Counted from the first letter of the stretch, positions 1-8,845 are shown. The stretch is 64,000 nt of DNA from Acinetobacter vivianii (GCF_014635885.1 NZ_BMDR01000003.1:310001-374000); one strand, 5' to 3'. Program-made: numbers and translations. The notes: generated by a model not told the origin, from the sequence alone.

Positions 1-154
1 AACCGAATATTTAAAAGATCCGCACCTCAGTTTGCAGGAAATTGCGCTACTGCTGTGTTATTCCGAACAAAGCGCTTTTCAGCGTGCTTTTAAAATCTGG
101 ACAGGACAAACCCCGCAACAGTGGCGGAACAACAACACTATTTACAATTCTTAA
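1..154 (+). CDS. AraC-family transcriptional regulator, C-terminal fragment (5' end outside window)
   Basis: An open frame enters from the left edge (first full codon at base 2) and ends at TAA 152-154, giving the last 50 residues of a protein. They read as the second helix-turn-helix of an AraC/XylS DNA-binding domain: a LQEIALLL helix, then YSEQSAFQRAFKIWTG and TPQQWR, the usual ending of this family. The sensor domain and start lie outside the window, so the ligand and targets cannot be stated. The next gene, aqpZ, starts about 175 bases downstream in the same direction; nothing shows that the two are linked. Confidence 0.85.
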   Translation, partial: TEYLKDPHLSLQEIALLLCYSEQSAFQRAFKIWTGQTPQQWRNNNTIYNS

Positions 155-330
155 TAAAATTACCCATGAACTAACGGTTTCACAACTGACCCTTTTGCTT
201 GCACGTTTTATACAAGAGCCTATATACCTTTGTGAAATAGTTCACATTTTTTCACTAGGTTGACACATATCCATAATAAATTTTTGGATGCTTGCTTTTT
301 TATTTTTTAAAAACATGTTTGGTGATAACA

Positions 331-1020
331 ATGAACAAATATTTAGCAGAATTTCTTGGAACTTTTTGGCTTGTTTTTGGTGGTTGTGGTAGTGCTGTCC
401 TTGCAGCAGCATTTCCAGAACTTGGGATCGGCTTTCTAGGTGTTGCGCTTGCTTTTGGTTTAACTGTTTTAACAGGTGCTTATGCTTTTGGCCATATTTC
501 AGGTGGTCACTTTAACCCTGCGGTCAGCGTTGGCTTATGGGTAGGTGGACGTTTTGATGCCAAAGACCTCGTGCCTTATATCATCTCTCAAGTCATTGGT
601 GGTGCGCTTGCCGCGTTCGTTCTGTACATTATCGTACAAGGTCAGGCAGGTTTTGCTGGTACAGGTGGCTTCGCAACCAACGGTTATGGCGAACTTTCTC
701 CAAACCATTTCTCTGTCGCATCTGCATTCCTGATTGAAGTAGTCCTTACGGCGTTCTTCCTGATCGTGATTATGGGTGCAACAGATCGTCGTGCGCCTGC
801 TGGTTTTGCACCAATCGCGATTGGTTTGGCGCTTACGTTAATCCACTTGATCAGTATTCCTGTGACCAACACATCAGTTAACCCTGCACGTAGTACAGCG
901 GTTGCTTTATTTGCTGAAACTGCTGCGCTTAGCCAACTCTGGTTGTTCTGGGTTGCACCAATTATCGGTGCGATTATCGGTGCAGTGATCTACAAGGTCG
1001 TGGGCAGCGAGAAAAACTAA
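331..1020 (+). CDS. aqpZ: Aquaporin Z, water channel
   Basis: Inner-membrane major intrinsic protein of 229 residues that lets water cross the membrane. Both half-helix motifs are present: NPA at residues 62-64 ([10 protein letters not shown]) and NPARS at 184-188. The selectivity-filter residues expected of the water-specific AqpZ type fall in place: Phe42, His172, Thr181 and Arg187. Six membrane segments are readable. I chose ATG 331 ([10 protein letters not shown]), which matches the family N-terminus; a longer frame from 292 adds 13 residues with no family counterpart. A hairpin terminator follows directly. It appears to be a single-gene unit. Confidence 0.93.
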   Translation: MNKYLAEFLGTFWLVFGGCGSAVLAAAFPELGIGFLGVALAFGLTVLTGAYAFGHISGGHFNPAVSVGLWVGGRFDAKDLVPYIISQVIGGALAAFVLYIIVQGQAGFAGTGGFATNGYGELSPNHFSVASAFLIEVVLTAFFLIVIMGATDRRAPAGFAPIAIGLALTLIHLISIPVTNTSVNPARSTAVALFAETAALSQLWLFWVAPIIGAIIGAVIYKVVGSEKN

Positions 1021-1035
1021 GTTCCAACACGCCAT

Positions 1036-1067
1036 AAAAAAACAGCCTTTATCGGCTGTTTTTTTAT
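1036..1067 (+). terminator. Rho-independent terminator after aqpZ
   Basis: The stem pairs AAACAGCC with GGCTGTTT around a short TTTAT loop and is followed by a run of seven T. It lies 15 bases after the aqpZ stop and abuts the stop of the convergent gene on the other strand, so it may serve both. Confidence 0.85.
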
Positions 1068-1310
1068 TTATAAAAATGGGTTTTCAATTTCCTGTTCTAG
1101 TTGGCGTTCAATTTGCTCAGGCAACTCCTGTTTCTCCAAAGCCGCCACCACATCATTGATAAAGCTTTGTAATGCCTTTGCAGTTTTTAAACCTGCCTGA
1201 TCTTTGGTAATTTGCAGATTGCCATATAAGCTCACGCAATCGACCTGATTTTCTAGGGTCAGATCATAGATTGCTGAAGACTCATCTCCATTTTCAAAAG
1301 GCTTAAACAT
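1068..1310 (-). CDS. Small acidic protein of unknown function
   Basis: I do not recognise this 80-residue protein. It begins MFKPFENGDES and is acidic, with a Glu-rich C-terminal helix (EQIERQLEQEIENPFL). There is no signal peptide, membrane segment or metal motif. ATG 1310 is chosen because GAGGGGG sits just upstream; a longer frame to 1358 would pass through that ribosome site. It lies 68 bases downstream of the nuclease gene on the same strand and could be co-transcribed with it. Whether it modulates the nuclease is untested speculation. Confidence 0.75.
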   Translation of the reverse strand: MFKPFENGDESSAIYDLTLENQVDCVSLYGNLQITKDQAGLKTAKALQSFINDVVAALEKQELPEQIERQLEQEIENPFL

Positions 1311-1378
1311 CTTTTCCCCCTCATTATTGTTGTATATAAAACAACATGGGCCAAGCACAATGACTTTGCAAGCGTTTC

Positions 1379-2452
1379 TTATCGCAACATTTGTAAGAAA
1401 TACTGCACCAGTGCATTAATGAGCTGATTAATCATCACCTGTTTGGTCTCTTCATCAATTTGCGGGAATTTACTGCCCGTCGCCTCACTGGATTGTGAAC
1501 TAAATTGACGTTGTTGAGCCTGAATGGCATCGGTCTTGGCTTCTTCCGCACATTGACTTTGCCCATCCCAATGCGAATAACTAATGTCTTTATTTGGCTT
1601 CACTTGTTGTGCAGACAATGGAAGCTGATAGACATTACGTTTCTGTTGTTCGGTCAATTGTGGAAATAAATTAATCCCTAGTTTTTCTTCCAGATAGCAG
1701 ACACTTACCACTTTGACCTGTAGCGAATTATTGTTCGGGGCATAATATGCACCAATAATCCCCTGCTTGGGTAAATACACTGCTTTATACACGGCCGTCG
1801 GGACAATTACCCCTTTACCGATAGTTTTCAGACGCTTGCCTTCAAATATAGGGCCTGTCAGCACATAGGCATCTTTATGCTGTTTGGTCACCATCGAACG
1901 CACAGCTTCTTCCAATTTACGCCATACTTCCTGATTATTCTTAGGTGCTTGAGGCACCATATTGGCTAAGGAGAAACTGTCATATTGCGCTGCGGTATTA
2001 TTCATATCCCCGTTCGGCGCCATATGCCCACGGTCATAACCTGAACCACGATAATCCGACAGCAAAGCACGATGAGCCAGTTGCACACGGGTTTCTTCGT
2101 GGAAATTGTCTTCACGTTTGATTTTGATGCTTAAACGTTCAGGCGTGAGGTATTCGGCTGACCATAAAGGCGTTTTCGAAATTCCCGAATACATCACATT
2201 GAAATCATTAAAACACAACGCATAACTGTCTTTTTTTAGACTGTCTTTGCTCAATAAAGGCGGGACATCTCGATAGAACTGTTTTAAACAGGCACCATTA
2301 CTCGACTGAAACGGGATCAATTTAGAAATTTTTTCATTGCCAAACGCAATCGCAAAACTTCCCGTCGCGACCGCAGCCAGCATAATCTTTCCAACATTCT
2401 GGCTCAAAAAAGCAAATGGTGTTTTACCCTTTCTGGTTGGTTTCTTCGCCAT
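1379..2452 (-). CDS. DNA/RNA non-specific endonuclease (NUC1/Serratia nuclease family)
   Basis: A 357-residue beta-beta-alpha-metal nuclease that should cut DNA and RNA non-specifically using Mg2+. The signature DRGHMAPNGD is at residues 140-149, with His143 as the general base; Asn173 and Glu181 have the 30- and 8-residue spacing seen for the catalytic Asn and Glu of Serratia nuclease. Residues 20-38 are hydrophobic after a Lys/Arg-rich start, giving a membrane anchor or uncleaved signal, so the enzyme probably acts in the periplasm. The extra 60-residue C-terminal tail is Gln/Ser-rich and of unknown role. No immunity protein is evident unless the small gene downstream serves as one. Confidence 0.88.
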   Translation of the reverse strand: MAKKPTRKGKTPFAFLSQNVGKIMLAAVATGSFAIAFGNEKISKLIPFQSSNGACLKQFYRDVPPLLSKDSLKKDSYALCFNDFNVMYSGISKTPLWSAEYLTPERLSIKIKREDNFHEETRVQLAHRALLSDYRGSGYDRGHMAPNGDMNNTAAQYDSFSLANMVPQAPKNNQEVWRKLEEAVRSMVTKQHKDAYVLTGPIFEGKRLKTIGKGVIVPTAVYKAVYLPKQGIIGAYYAPNNNSLQVKVVSVCYLEEKLGINLFPQLTEQQKRNVYQLPLSAQQVKPNKDISYSHWDGQSQCAEEAKTDAIQAQQRQFSSQSSEATGSKFPQIDEETKQVMINQLINALVQYFLQMLR

Positions 2453-2572
2453 AACTACATCAAAATCAATATGAACGCGAAGCTTAACAACTCAAAGCCT
2501 TGCTGTATATTGAGTTTCAGCCGAGAACGACATTTTATGTCGCAAATCTGTACACTTGCTCAACAGACAATA

Positions 2573-2600
2573 AAAAAGGCACTTTAGCGTGCCTTTTTTA
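2573..2600 (-). terminator. Terminator downstream of kup
   Basis: The stem GGCAC/GTGCC, extended by A-T pairs, has a six-base loop and T-rich tracts on both sides, so it can work in either direction. It lies just past the kup stop and ends transcription before the nuclease gene. Confidence 0.75.
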
Positions 2601-2611
2601 TCAATTTAAAC

Positions 2612-4492
2612 TTAAATTTCGATCTGACTTCCCAACTCCACCACTCGGTTGGTCGGAATCTGATAGAAGTCACTCACTGGACTAGTATTACGCTGCATCG
2701 AGATAAACAGCTTTTCACGCCAAGGTGACATGCCGTCTCCCACGGTATGCACAATACGATCTCGTGAAATGAAGAAACTCATTTGCATCATATCGAATTC
2801 AAAACCCAGCTGTTTATAGGCCTGTTCCAGTGCAACTGGAATATTCGGCTGATCCTTGAAGCCATAATACACATAGATACGATAAAAATGCTCATCCAGC
2901 TTTTCTACTTTTAAGCGGTCGGCTTCAGCCACATACGGAATATCCTGCGTATACACCGTCACCATCACATTACGCTCATGCAGCACCTTGTTGTGCTTGA
3001 TGTTATGTAACATCGCATGCGGCACAATATTTGGAGTACCCGTCAGAAAAATCGCTTCACCTGGCACATATTGTGTTTCCTTGCTCATACCAATACTTTT
3101 AATAAATAATTCAATCGGTAAAGCATTGGTTTCCATGCGGTTGTAAACAATTTCACGGCCCCGTTTCCAGGTCATTAGAATGGTATACACCACCACACCA
3201 ATCAGGATTGGCACCCAGCCACCTGATAAAATTTTTAATGAGGTTGAACCCACAAAAATCAGGTCAATAATCAGGAAAGGACCTGCAAATAAAGCCACTT
3301 TCCACAGAGGCCAGCGCCATACACCATAGGCCAGTGTCGAGATCAAAATGGTACCGCAGAGCATAGTCATGGTCACAGCGACACCATAGGCACTTGCCAA
3401 CTCGGCACTGCTTTCAAACAGTAGAATCAGGATCACCACCGAAATAAATAGCACCCAGTTAATGAACGGCAAATAGATCTGCCCTTGCTCTACATCAGAG
3501 GTGTGGTGCACAGTGAGACGCGGCAAATAACGTAACTGCATCGCCTGATTGGCCATTGAGAATACGCCCGTAATCACCGCTTGAGAGGCAATCACCGCTG
3601 CGGCTGTTGCCAGTCCGATCATCGGGAATAACGCCCAGTCAGGTACCAGTAAATAAAACGGGTTTTCAATCGCCTTGGCATCACGTAACAGCAAAGCGCC
3701 TTGTCCTGCATAATTCAGCAATAAGCAAGGCAATACTACGATGAACCAAGCCAATTTAATCGGCATACGTCCAAAATGCCCCATGTCGGCATAGAGCGCT
3801 TCACCACCGGTCATGGTCAGGATCACAGCACCCATGGTAATAAAGGCAACTGTCGGCTGATCATATACAAAATGCAGTGCCCAATAAGGATTGACCATCA
3901 TCAATACATACGGCGTCTGAATGATGCTCCACAGTCCAATGAGACCAATTGAAGCGAACCATAGTAAGGTAATCGGCCCAAAGAATTTCCCCATGGTGGC
4001 GGTACCATGTCTTTGCACCAAAAACAAAGCCGTTAAGATACCGAGCGCAATCGGGACTAACCAACGATCTAAAGCAGGCGTGACCAGACTCAGGCCTTCA
4101 ATCGCCGATAGTACCGAAATGGCTGGCGTGATAATCCCGTCACCAAAGAATAGTGAAGCCCCGATAAAGCCAAGTGCGATCAGAAATATTTTATTCTTGT
4201 TGCTGAATACGTTAGAGCGCAGGTTCAATGCCAGCAAAGACATAATCCCGCCTTCGCCATTGTTGTCTGCACGCATGATCATCGACACATATTTAAAGCT
4301 GATGGTCAGGTTCATACACCAGAAGATCAGGGAAAGAATACCAAGAATCGATCCTTCACTGATATCAACATGTCCCGTGACAAAGCATTGCCGTATTGCA
4401 TAGAGCGGACTGGTCCCAATGTCTCCAAATACCACCCCTAATGCTGCCAGCGTCATCGCGGGCAATGCGGCTTTTTTTGCAGTACTTTGCAT
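2612..4492 (-). CDS. kup: Low-affinity potassium uptake transporter Kup
   Basis: A 626-residue inner-membrane K+/H+ symporter of the Kup/HAK/KUP family. After a short cytoplasmic N-terminus comes the family start [17 protein letters not shown] (about residues 16-32), then about twelve membrane helices to residue 460 and a soluble C-terminal domain. The length equals that of the family. ATG 4492 gives the usual N-terminus. The gene is transcribed alone, with a terminator at 2573-2600 and tRNA-Ser diverging upstream. Confidence 0.95.
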   Translation of the reverse strand: MQSTAKKAALPAMTLAALGVVFGDIGTSPLYAIRQCFVTGHVDISEGSILGILSLIFWCMNLTISFKYVSMIMRADNNGEGGIMSLLALNLRSNVFSNKNKIFLIALGFIGASLFFGDGIITPAISVLSAIEGLSLVTPALDRWLVPIALGILTALFLVQRHGTATMGKFFGPITLLWFASIGLIGLWSIIQTPYVLMMVNPYWALHFVYDQPTVAFITMGAVILTMTGGEALYADMGHFGRMPIKLAWFIVVLPCLLLNYAGQGALLLRDAKAIENPFYLLVPDWALFPMIGLATAAAVIASQAVITGVFSMANQAMQLRYLPRLTVHHTSDVEQGQIYLPFINWVLFISVVILILLFESSAELASAYGVAVTMTMLCGTILISTLAYGVWRWPLWKVALFAGPFLIIDLIFVGSTSLKILSGGWVPILIGVVVYTILMTWKRGREIVYNRMETNALPIELFIKSIGMSKETQYVPGEAIFLTGTPNIVPHAMLHNIKHNKVLHERNVMVTVYTQDIPYVAEADRLKVEKLDEHFYRIYVYYGFKDQPNIPVALEQAYKQLGFEFDMMQMSFFISRDRIVHTVGDGMSPWREKLFISMQRNTSPVSDFYQIPTNRVVELGSQIEI

Positions 4493-4578
4493 ATTATGTC
4501 GTCTTCAAACTAGAACGTTATATGGCGCAATCTTATCACTAGCTAAAAAGTTTTTCTGCAAATCTGTTCGACTACAAC

Positions 4579-4607
4579 TTGGCAGCCCGCATTTTTTTGG
4601 TTACTAT
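4579..4607 (+). promoter_or_regulatory. Sigma70-type promoter of tRNA-Ser
   Basis: TTGGCA at 4579-4584 and TACTAT at 4602-4607 are 17 bases apart. This places the transcription start a few bases before the mature tRNA 5' end at 4618. Confidence 0.65.
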
Positions 4608-4617
4608 CGCACACCTT

Positions 4618-4707
4618 GGTGAGGTGTCCGAGTGGCTGAAGGAGCACGCCTGGAAAGTGTGTATACGTTTGCGCGTATCGAGGGTTCGAATCCCTCTCTC
4701 ACCGCCA
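4618..4707 (+). tRNA. tRNA-Ser (anticodon GGA)
   Basis: A 90-base type II tRNA with an encoded CCA end. The acceptor arm GGTGAGG pairs with TCTCACC, the anticodon loop CTGGAAA gives anticodon GGA, the long variable arm is typical of serine tRNA, and the T loop TTCGAAT is intact. It reads UCC and UCU codons. Confidence 0.96.
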
Positions 4708-4807
4708 GAATTTTTTAATTTAAAAAATCAATAATAACAACTTTATTATCAAACCTATTTTTTCTTACATTTGCTAATCTATTTCTTTTACTTTCCTCGC
4801 TTTCACT

Positions 4808-5134
4808 ATGCTCAGTTTATTCGTTTACGGCACTTTAGGACCGAACCGTCCCAATGCCCATATTATGGAAAATATTGGTGGCACATGGGCAGACGCACAT
4901 GTATTTGGTACGCTCAAACAACAAGGCTGGGGTGCAGAACTAGGCTTTCCAGGCATTGTGCTCGATCAAAGTGACAACAAGGTATCTGGTTTTGTATTCT
5001 TCTCAGACAATCTAGAACAACACTGGCAAGCATTAGATGAGTTCGAAGGTGCAGGCTATCAACGTGTGCCTGTCAAAGCGCATTTAAGCACGGGTGAAAT
5101 CGTTGATTCCTTTGTTTATGCGCTGAATAATTAA
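4808..5134 (+). CDS. Gamma-glutamylcyclotransferase-like (AIG2/GGCT family) protein
   Basis: A 108-residue soluble protein beginning MLSLFVYGTL, the YGTL substrate-loop motif of the GGCT fold, with the usual catalytic-acid region DEFEG at residues 77-81 (Glu80 the likely acid). The family releases 5-oxoproline from gamma-glutamyl amines or amino acids; the true substrate here is unknown. The length is normal for bacterial members. It lies alone between two tRNA genes, and no operon partner is visible. Confidence 0.85.
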   Translation: MLSLFVYGTLGPNRPNAHIMENIGGTWADAHVFGTLKQQGWGAELGFPGIVLDQSDNKVSGFVFFSDNLEQHWQALDEFEGAGYQRVPVKAHLSTGEIVDSFVYALNN

Positions 5135-5194
5135 CAGGAAACTGGCGAAAATTCGACGCACTGATGAATTTTCTCCGTTTGCTCATTTTTTCGC

Positions 5195-5222
5195 TTGTTT
5201 TTTTAAGCAGATTCTGTAGAAT
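5195..5222 (+). promoter_or_regulatory. Sigma70-type promoter of tRNA-Thr
   Basis: TTGTTT at 5195-5200 and TAGAAT at 5217-5222 are 16 bases apart. The predicted start is about six bases before the mature tRNA at 5235. Confidence 0.6.
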
Positions 5223-5234
5223 TCTCGCCACGTT

Positions 5235-5311
<77 letters not shown>

Positions 5312-5316
5312 CATTA

Positions 5317-5349
5317 AACCTCATGAATATTTGATTTATGGGGTTTTTT
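5317..5349 (+). terminator. Terminator after tRNA-Thr, supplied by the island
   Basis: AACCTCAT pairs with ATGGGGTT (one G-T pair) around a 13-base loop, then six T. It lies just inside the island, so the inserted element ends the host tRNA transcript. Confidence 0.6.
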
Positions 5350-5943
5350 GTTGTCTGTAAGTTTGGTTCAGTTCTGACTCAACGGACTATTTTGTGATCC
5401 ATTTGGTCGATAGCCTGATGGTCCAAATAAGTCACTGGACCTTCTCCACTCTACCCAACATGTTCCCCATACCGTTTCCAGCTCTTTGGCTTTCCATGCT
5501 AATTGTGATGTCGATACGCCAACTTTTCAGAGTTGCTATCGCTGCACAGAGCAACACGCATGGAAAACTTAAGGCTTAGGAAAATTTCCAAAGTTATTTA
5601 CATTTCCTGTTTTTAAAAACCCTATAAGGCAATGAAATATATTATAATTTTTTATTTATATAAAAATATCCGTAAAACTATGCTATGCATTCACCCTTCT
5701 GGACAATAGTGGTACTCACTGGCAGCGCTGTTAGCTGTAGAAAAAAAGATGATGTAGGATTAAGGGGGAATATTTGAGGCTTTTCTGTTTATTGAGTTTT
5801 TTGTTTGTTTTCTTCGGCTTTATCTACTGGTGAGGTTGTATTTTGCTTTTTTCAATTATCTATATCAAATGGCTCCCATTGACAATACTTTCAGTTTTAG
5901 CAAAAATTAGATATATGTTTTATAAATCATATATTTAAATAAA
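5350..5943. other. Island left arm, no supported gene
   Basis: About 590 bases. A 61-codon frame at 5394-5579 lacks a ribosome site and resembles nothing I know. The only clear structure is repeat R1 at 5722-5840. The last 100 bases before the GIY-YIG gene are very AT-rich and could hold its promoter, but no good hexamer pair stands out. Confidence 0.5.
5722..5840 (+). repeat. Island direct repeat R1 (partner R2 at 9158-9276)
   Basis: The segment starts GCAGCGCTGTTAGCTGTAG, continues through AAAGATGATGTAGGA and a T-rich stretch, and ends near TATCTACTGGT. The same order of blocks, with scattered substitutions and small gaps, occurs in the same orientation at 9158-9276. It is non-coding in all frames. 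The two copies bracket the three cargo genes. Confidence 0.75.
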
Positions 5944-6687
5944 ATGAGTAGAGAGTCTTTTCGATTGGGCGTCATAGAACATTTGCAATATTATGTTTAT
6001 CGTCTAATTGATCCCAGAGATGGGCAAACATTTTATATTGGTAAGGGTAAAGGAAACCGTATCTTTAGCCATATCTATGATGAGCAAATATCTCAAGATA
6101 GCAATGCTATATCGGATAAAATTCAACGTATTAGAGAAATCAAAGCTTCAGGGCTAGAAGTCCTTCACGTCATTCACCGACATGCTTTAGATGAAAAAAC
6201 AGCATTTGAGGTTGAGGGAGCCCTAATTGACGCCTATTTAGGGCTAGCTAATATCCAAAATGGCTCGGGAAACAGTGAAAATGGAGTCATGCATGTTTAT
6301 GAAATCAATCAAAAATATGCAGCGATTGAGGCTATTTTCGAACATAAAGTTTTATTAATATCAATTAATAAAGGAATTAAGAATAACTCAATATATGATG
6401 CAGTTAGATTTGCATGGCGAGTAAATAAAGATAGAGCTGAAAAAGCAGAGGTTATTCTTGCTGTTTCTCAGGGGATTATTCGTGGTGCTTATATCAATGC
6501 TATTTGGTTGAAAGCTACTGCTGAGAGTTTTCCAATGCATGTAATTCAAGAAAGTGATTTTAATAGATTTGGTTTTATAGCTGATGAAGCTCCTGATGAT
6601 ATCAAAGCTCTATATATAGGCAAAAAAATTCCGAAAGATTATGAAAGAAAAAAAGGGGATATTTCTCCTATCAAATATACTTACTAA
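5944..6687 (+). CDS. GIY-YIG nuclease-domain protein (LEM-3-like type) with C-terminal domain of unknown function
   Basis: 247 residues in two parts. Residues 15-105 form a GIY-YIG domain: YVY at 17-19, YIGKGKGNR at 31-39 including the conserved Arg39, and Glu91 in FEVEGALID as the likely metal ligand. This arrangement resembles the LEM-3-like GIY-YIG branch, so DNA cleavage is plausible. Residues 130-247 form a second domain with AVRFAWRV near 153-160 and NRFGF near 207-211, whose function I do not know. ATG 5944 has no clear ribosome site upstream. It is convergent with the two unknown island genes. A defence role is possible but not shown. Confidence 0.75.
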   Translation: MSRESFRLGVIEHLQYYVYRLIDPRDGQTFYIGKGKGNRIFSHIYDEQISQDSNAISDKIQRIREIKASGLEVLHVIHRHALDEKTAFEVEGALIDAYLGLANIQNGSGNSENGVMHVYEINQKYAAIEAIFEHKVLLISINKGIKNNSIYDAVRFAWRVNKDRAEKAEVILAVSQGIIRGAYINAIWLKATAESFPMHVIQESDFNRFGFIADEAPDDIKALYIGKKIPKDYERKKGDISPIKYTY

Positions 6688-6722
6688 GTCTTAATTTAAT
6701 ATCACAATTAACTAGTACTTAC

Positions 6723-6758
6723 GTCAGGTCATCTATATTAAGATGACCGTGACTTTTC
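6723..6758. terminator. Hairpin terminator between convergent island genes
   Basis: GGTCATCT (6727-6734) pairs with AGATGACC (6741-6748) around ATATTA, extended by flanking GTCA and TGAC, then TTTTCTT. It lies between the GIY-YIG stop and the stop of the facing gene. Confidence 0.65.
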
Positions 6759-6776
6759 TTATATTTACCAGAAAGC

Positions 6777-7178
6777 CTATTCTTCTCTGATAGTTAAACC
6801 AGATCTTCTTAAATATTCATCTAATCGATTACCATGACTACCATTGATTATTGATGCAAACTGATACTCAAAGAATGGCACTTGCATTGTAGTCAAATCA
6901 GGAAGAGGTAAAGTCGCGCGATACCCATCAACATCAACTAACATTTTGTCATATACAGGAGATTGACCGTAATAGACTGTAAAAAAGACTCTTGTCGCAT
7001 TTCGGTCTGGATGACCTACAGCCCATGGTTCATTAAATGGTGTATTTCGTTCATCACGACTACGGACAATTCTTAAATTGACATCATTTTTATACGTATA
7101 TATTCCTAAATTATCGAAGTACAACCAGTCAAAAGAATCACCTTTTCTTAAAATATTTAAGATATCTTGATACGTCAT
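6777..7178 (-). CDS. Hypothetical island protein
   Basis: I do not recognise this 133-residue soluble protein. It starts MTYQDILNIL, has several aromatic strands (FDWLYFDNLGIYTY, RVFFTVYYG, VPFFEYQFA) and ends in the charged LDEYLRRSGLTIREE; no catalytic motif is visible. ATG 7178 follows a GGAAG site at the right distance; a TTG start four codons upstream would overlap that site. It lies downstream of the 362-residue gene on the same strand, so the two may form an operon with a stable hairpin between them. Confidence 0.65.
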   Translation of the reverse strand: MTYQDILNILRKGDSFDWLYFDNLGIYTYKNDVNLRIVRSRDERNTPFNEPWAVGHPDRNATRVFFTVYYGQSPVYDKMLVDVDGYRATLPLPDLTTMQVPFFEYQFASIINGSHGNRLDEYLRRSGLTIREE

Positions 7179-7272
7179 ATTAGCTTCCAATTGATCAAAA
7201 TAAATATTTGATATGAGATTAAACTTATTTATTTGTATTTTATTACCAAACTGGAATAGTCTTTAGCATCTT

Positions 7273-7309
7273 AAAGGTGGTGTAGTTATGAGTTACCTAC
7301 TCCACCTTT
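7273..7309 (-). other. Long imperfect intergenic hairpin between the two minus-strand island genes
   Basis: AAAGGTGGTGTAGTTA at 7273-7288 pairs nearly completely with TTACCTACTCCACCTTT at 7293-7309, leaving a four-base loop. There is no T run on the minus strand, so it is a poor classical terminator. It could protect the upstream message from 3' decay or attenuate the downstream gene. Confidence 0.5.
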
Positions 7310-7331
7310 GACAGAGAAAAAATAATCACAC

Positions 7332-8420
7332 CTAGTTATGATTATGCTCTAGTACTTTATTGATAGCATACTTAAGCCCATTCAAAGTTCTTATGCCATT
7401 AAGTACAGCAAAACGAATCGGTAACTCGTTTTCACTCTTGTATTCTTTATATGTTAAACGAATAGTAATAATTACTTTTTCGTCTTTTTCCCCGTTTATA
7501 GGATCATAAGCTTTGACAATCCCATAATAATCAGCATCTTTACCTTTAATTCCATCTTGATGAAAGCCATCTTTCCGCACATCTTGCCCTTTAGTAAGGC
7601 TCTTTCCTGCATGATTATAACCACCATCAGCTGTAATAAAAGCATGATCTAGGACATCCCCAAGCTCTTCTTTTTCAAAGTTTTCGATACAATTACGAAG
7701 ATCCTTCGAAGGAATTTCGGCCATCCCACATAATTTACGTAGAGTGGTCAACGTTGTCCCCATAGCTTTTTCTGTTTCTGCATTTGGAAAAATAGATGTT
7801 AAATCTGCGCCTAAAATTAAGCTCTCATTTTTGAAGTCAAAAGCCACAAAATCAAATGCATTCATTGGATATTGAACAACTTTTGTAAGCCTTATAATTA
7901 CTTCATCCTCATCATCCATAACTCTAGGAATCTTGTCATCTATTCTTTGTGACTCTTGTCGGTTTCTTTGAGATTTTAAATAAATTATTTTAAAATCATC
8001 ATTATCAATGATTAAGCCTTTTTCTGGTTTATCACCCTTATATAGACTATAATCTATGTATTCTTTTTCACCCTCCTCGTATAAGTCGGTATTATTTTTT
8101 AATAAATTAAATAATTGCTCTAACTTTGAAGTAGAAAGAGTATAGAAATAAACTCTTTTGTTATGAAATTTAACATGTTTCAATAGCTCTTGATTTACGA
8201 CTGTTAGAGCCGCCTGCAATTGCTTTTGCACATCACCCGAATCTAAGTTCTCAATTTTTAAAATTAAATATTTATAAGTATTTGAATTATCAAACCCTAT
8301 TTGTTGAAAAAGAGCATTTATACTGCCGCACAGTGCTCCTCTTCGCTTTAACTCTTTAATTTTAAAAATGATATCTTTTCTTAAAGCATTCAACTCATCT
8401 TCTGAAAGAATTTCTGTCAT
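7332..8420 (-). CDS. Hypothetical island protein, 362 residues
   Basis: Unrecognised. The N-terminal 100 residues are mostly helical and charged (DELNALRKDIIFKIKELKRRG); the middle contains a DDEDE cluster followed by VIIRLTKVVQYP; the C-terminal third has a Gly/Asp-rich stretch (TADGGYNHAG, DADYYG) and a final helix. No membrane segment, signal peptide or nucleotide-binding loop is seen. ATG 8420 is preceded by GGAG nine bases upstream, better than the TTG five codons earlier. Codon use is AT-rich like the rest of the island. It could be an effector or sensor partner of the neighbouring genes, but nothing in the sequence proves this. Confidence 0.7.
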   Translation of the reverse strand: MTEILSEDELNALRKDIIFKIKELKRRGALCGSINALFQQIGFDNSNTYKYLILKIENLDSGDVQKQLQAALTVVNQELLKHVKFHNKRVYFYTLSTSKLEQLFNLLKNNTDLYEEGEKEYIDYSLYKGDKPEKGLIIDNDDFKIIYLKSQRNRQESQRIDDKIPRVMDDEDEVIIRLTKVVQYPMNAFDFVAFDFKNESLILGADLTSIFPNAETEKAMGTTLTTLRKLCGMAEIPSKDLRNCIENFEKEELGDVLDHAFITADGGYNHAGKSLTKGQDVRKDGFHQDGIKGKDADYYGIVKAYDPINGEKDEKVIITIRLTYKEYKSENELPIRFAVLNGIRTLNGLKYAINKVLEHNHN

Positions 8421-8524
8421 GAAATAGAACTCCAATGTTAGACAGATTCTGAAAAACAGTGGATGTAATCACTTCACAAATTGGAAAACTAAAGCTCCAT
8501 TGAACGTCAGTTACACTTTTTTTA

Positions 8525-8553
8525 TTGTGCAAAAAAACGAACACATGTAAAAT
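8525..8553 (+). promoter_or_regulatory. Candidate promoter of an island small RNA
   Basis: TTGTGC at 8525-8530 and TAAAAT at 8548-8553 are exactly 17 bases apart, which would start transcription near 8560. It diverges from the minus-strand island genes. Confidence 0.45.
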
Positions 8554-8559
8554 AGTAAC

Positions 8560-8692
8560 CCAGATTTAAGAAGTCGGTTAGCAAAACGGCAATTTTGCTT
8601 TACCTGTTGACTACTTTTATCCACCAAACTTACTTTTGCTTGGTTAATCTAAGCTGCTTAATAAGCTGTAACTTTTATAGTTACGGCTTTTT
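8560..8692 (+). ncRNA. Candidate small RNA in the island
   Basis: About 130 bases with no reading frame, lying between a promoter-like pair and a strong terminator. A first hairpin pairs AGCAAAA (8580-8586) with TTTTGCT (8593-8599). The last stem pairs GCTGTAAC (8665-8672) with GTTACGGC (8680-8687) and is followed by TTTTT. No known RNA family is recognised. Confidence 0.4.
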
Positions 8693-8814
8693 CTCGTCTT
8701 TTAAAAGATAAACCTTACATTTTTTAATGATATATAACTCTTCAAATTAAGTCAAACATAATAAGTCACTATTTACACTGTATTGCGTTCTATGCGATTT
8801 TTATAGGTAAACAT

Positions 8815-8845
8815 CAAAACACACCAGAAAGTACCAAAACACCCC
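8815..8845. repeat. Two 11-base direct repeats (CAAAACACACC and CAAAACACCCC)
   Basis: They lie at 8815-8825 and 8835-8845, 20 bases apart, with 10 of 11 bases identical. Short repeats spaced by about two helical turns are typical of integrase arm-binding or regulator sites. The function is inferred only. Confidence 0.35.

Noticed and set aside
42-263. 73-codon plus-strand frame at the left edge
   Set aside because: It overlaps the AraC fragment in another frame and has no ribosome site or family features.
3921-4403. 160-codon frame antisense to kup
   Set aside because: Shadow of a conserved transporter gene; no ribosome site and unusual composition.
5394-5579. 61-codon frame in the island left arm
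   Set aside because: No ribosome site, no recognisable motif and composition like the surrounding non-coding sequence.
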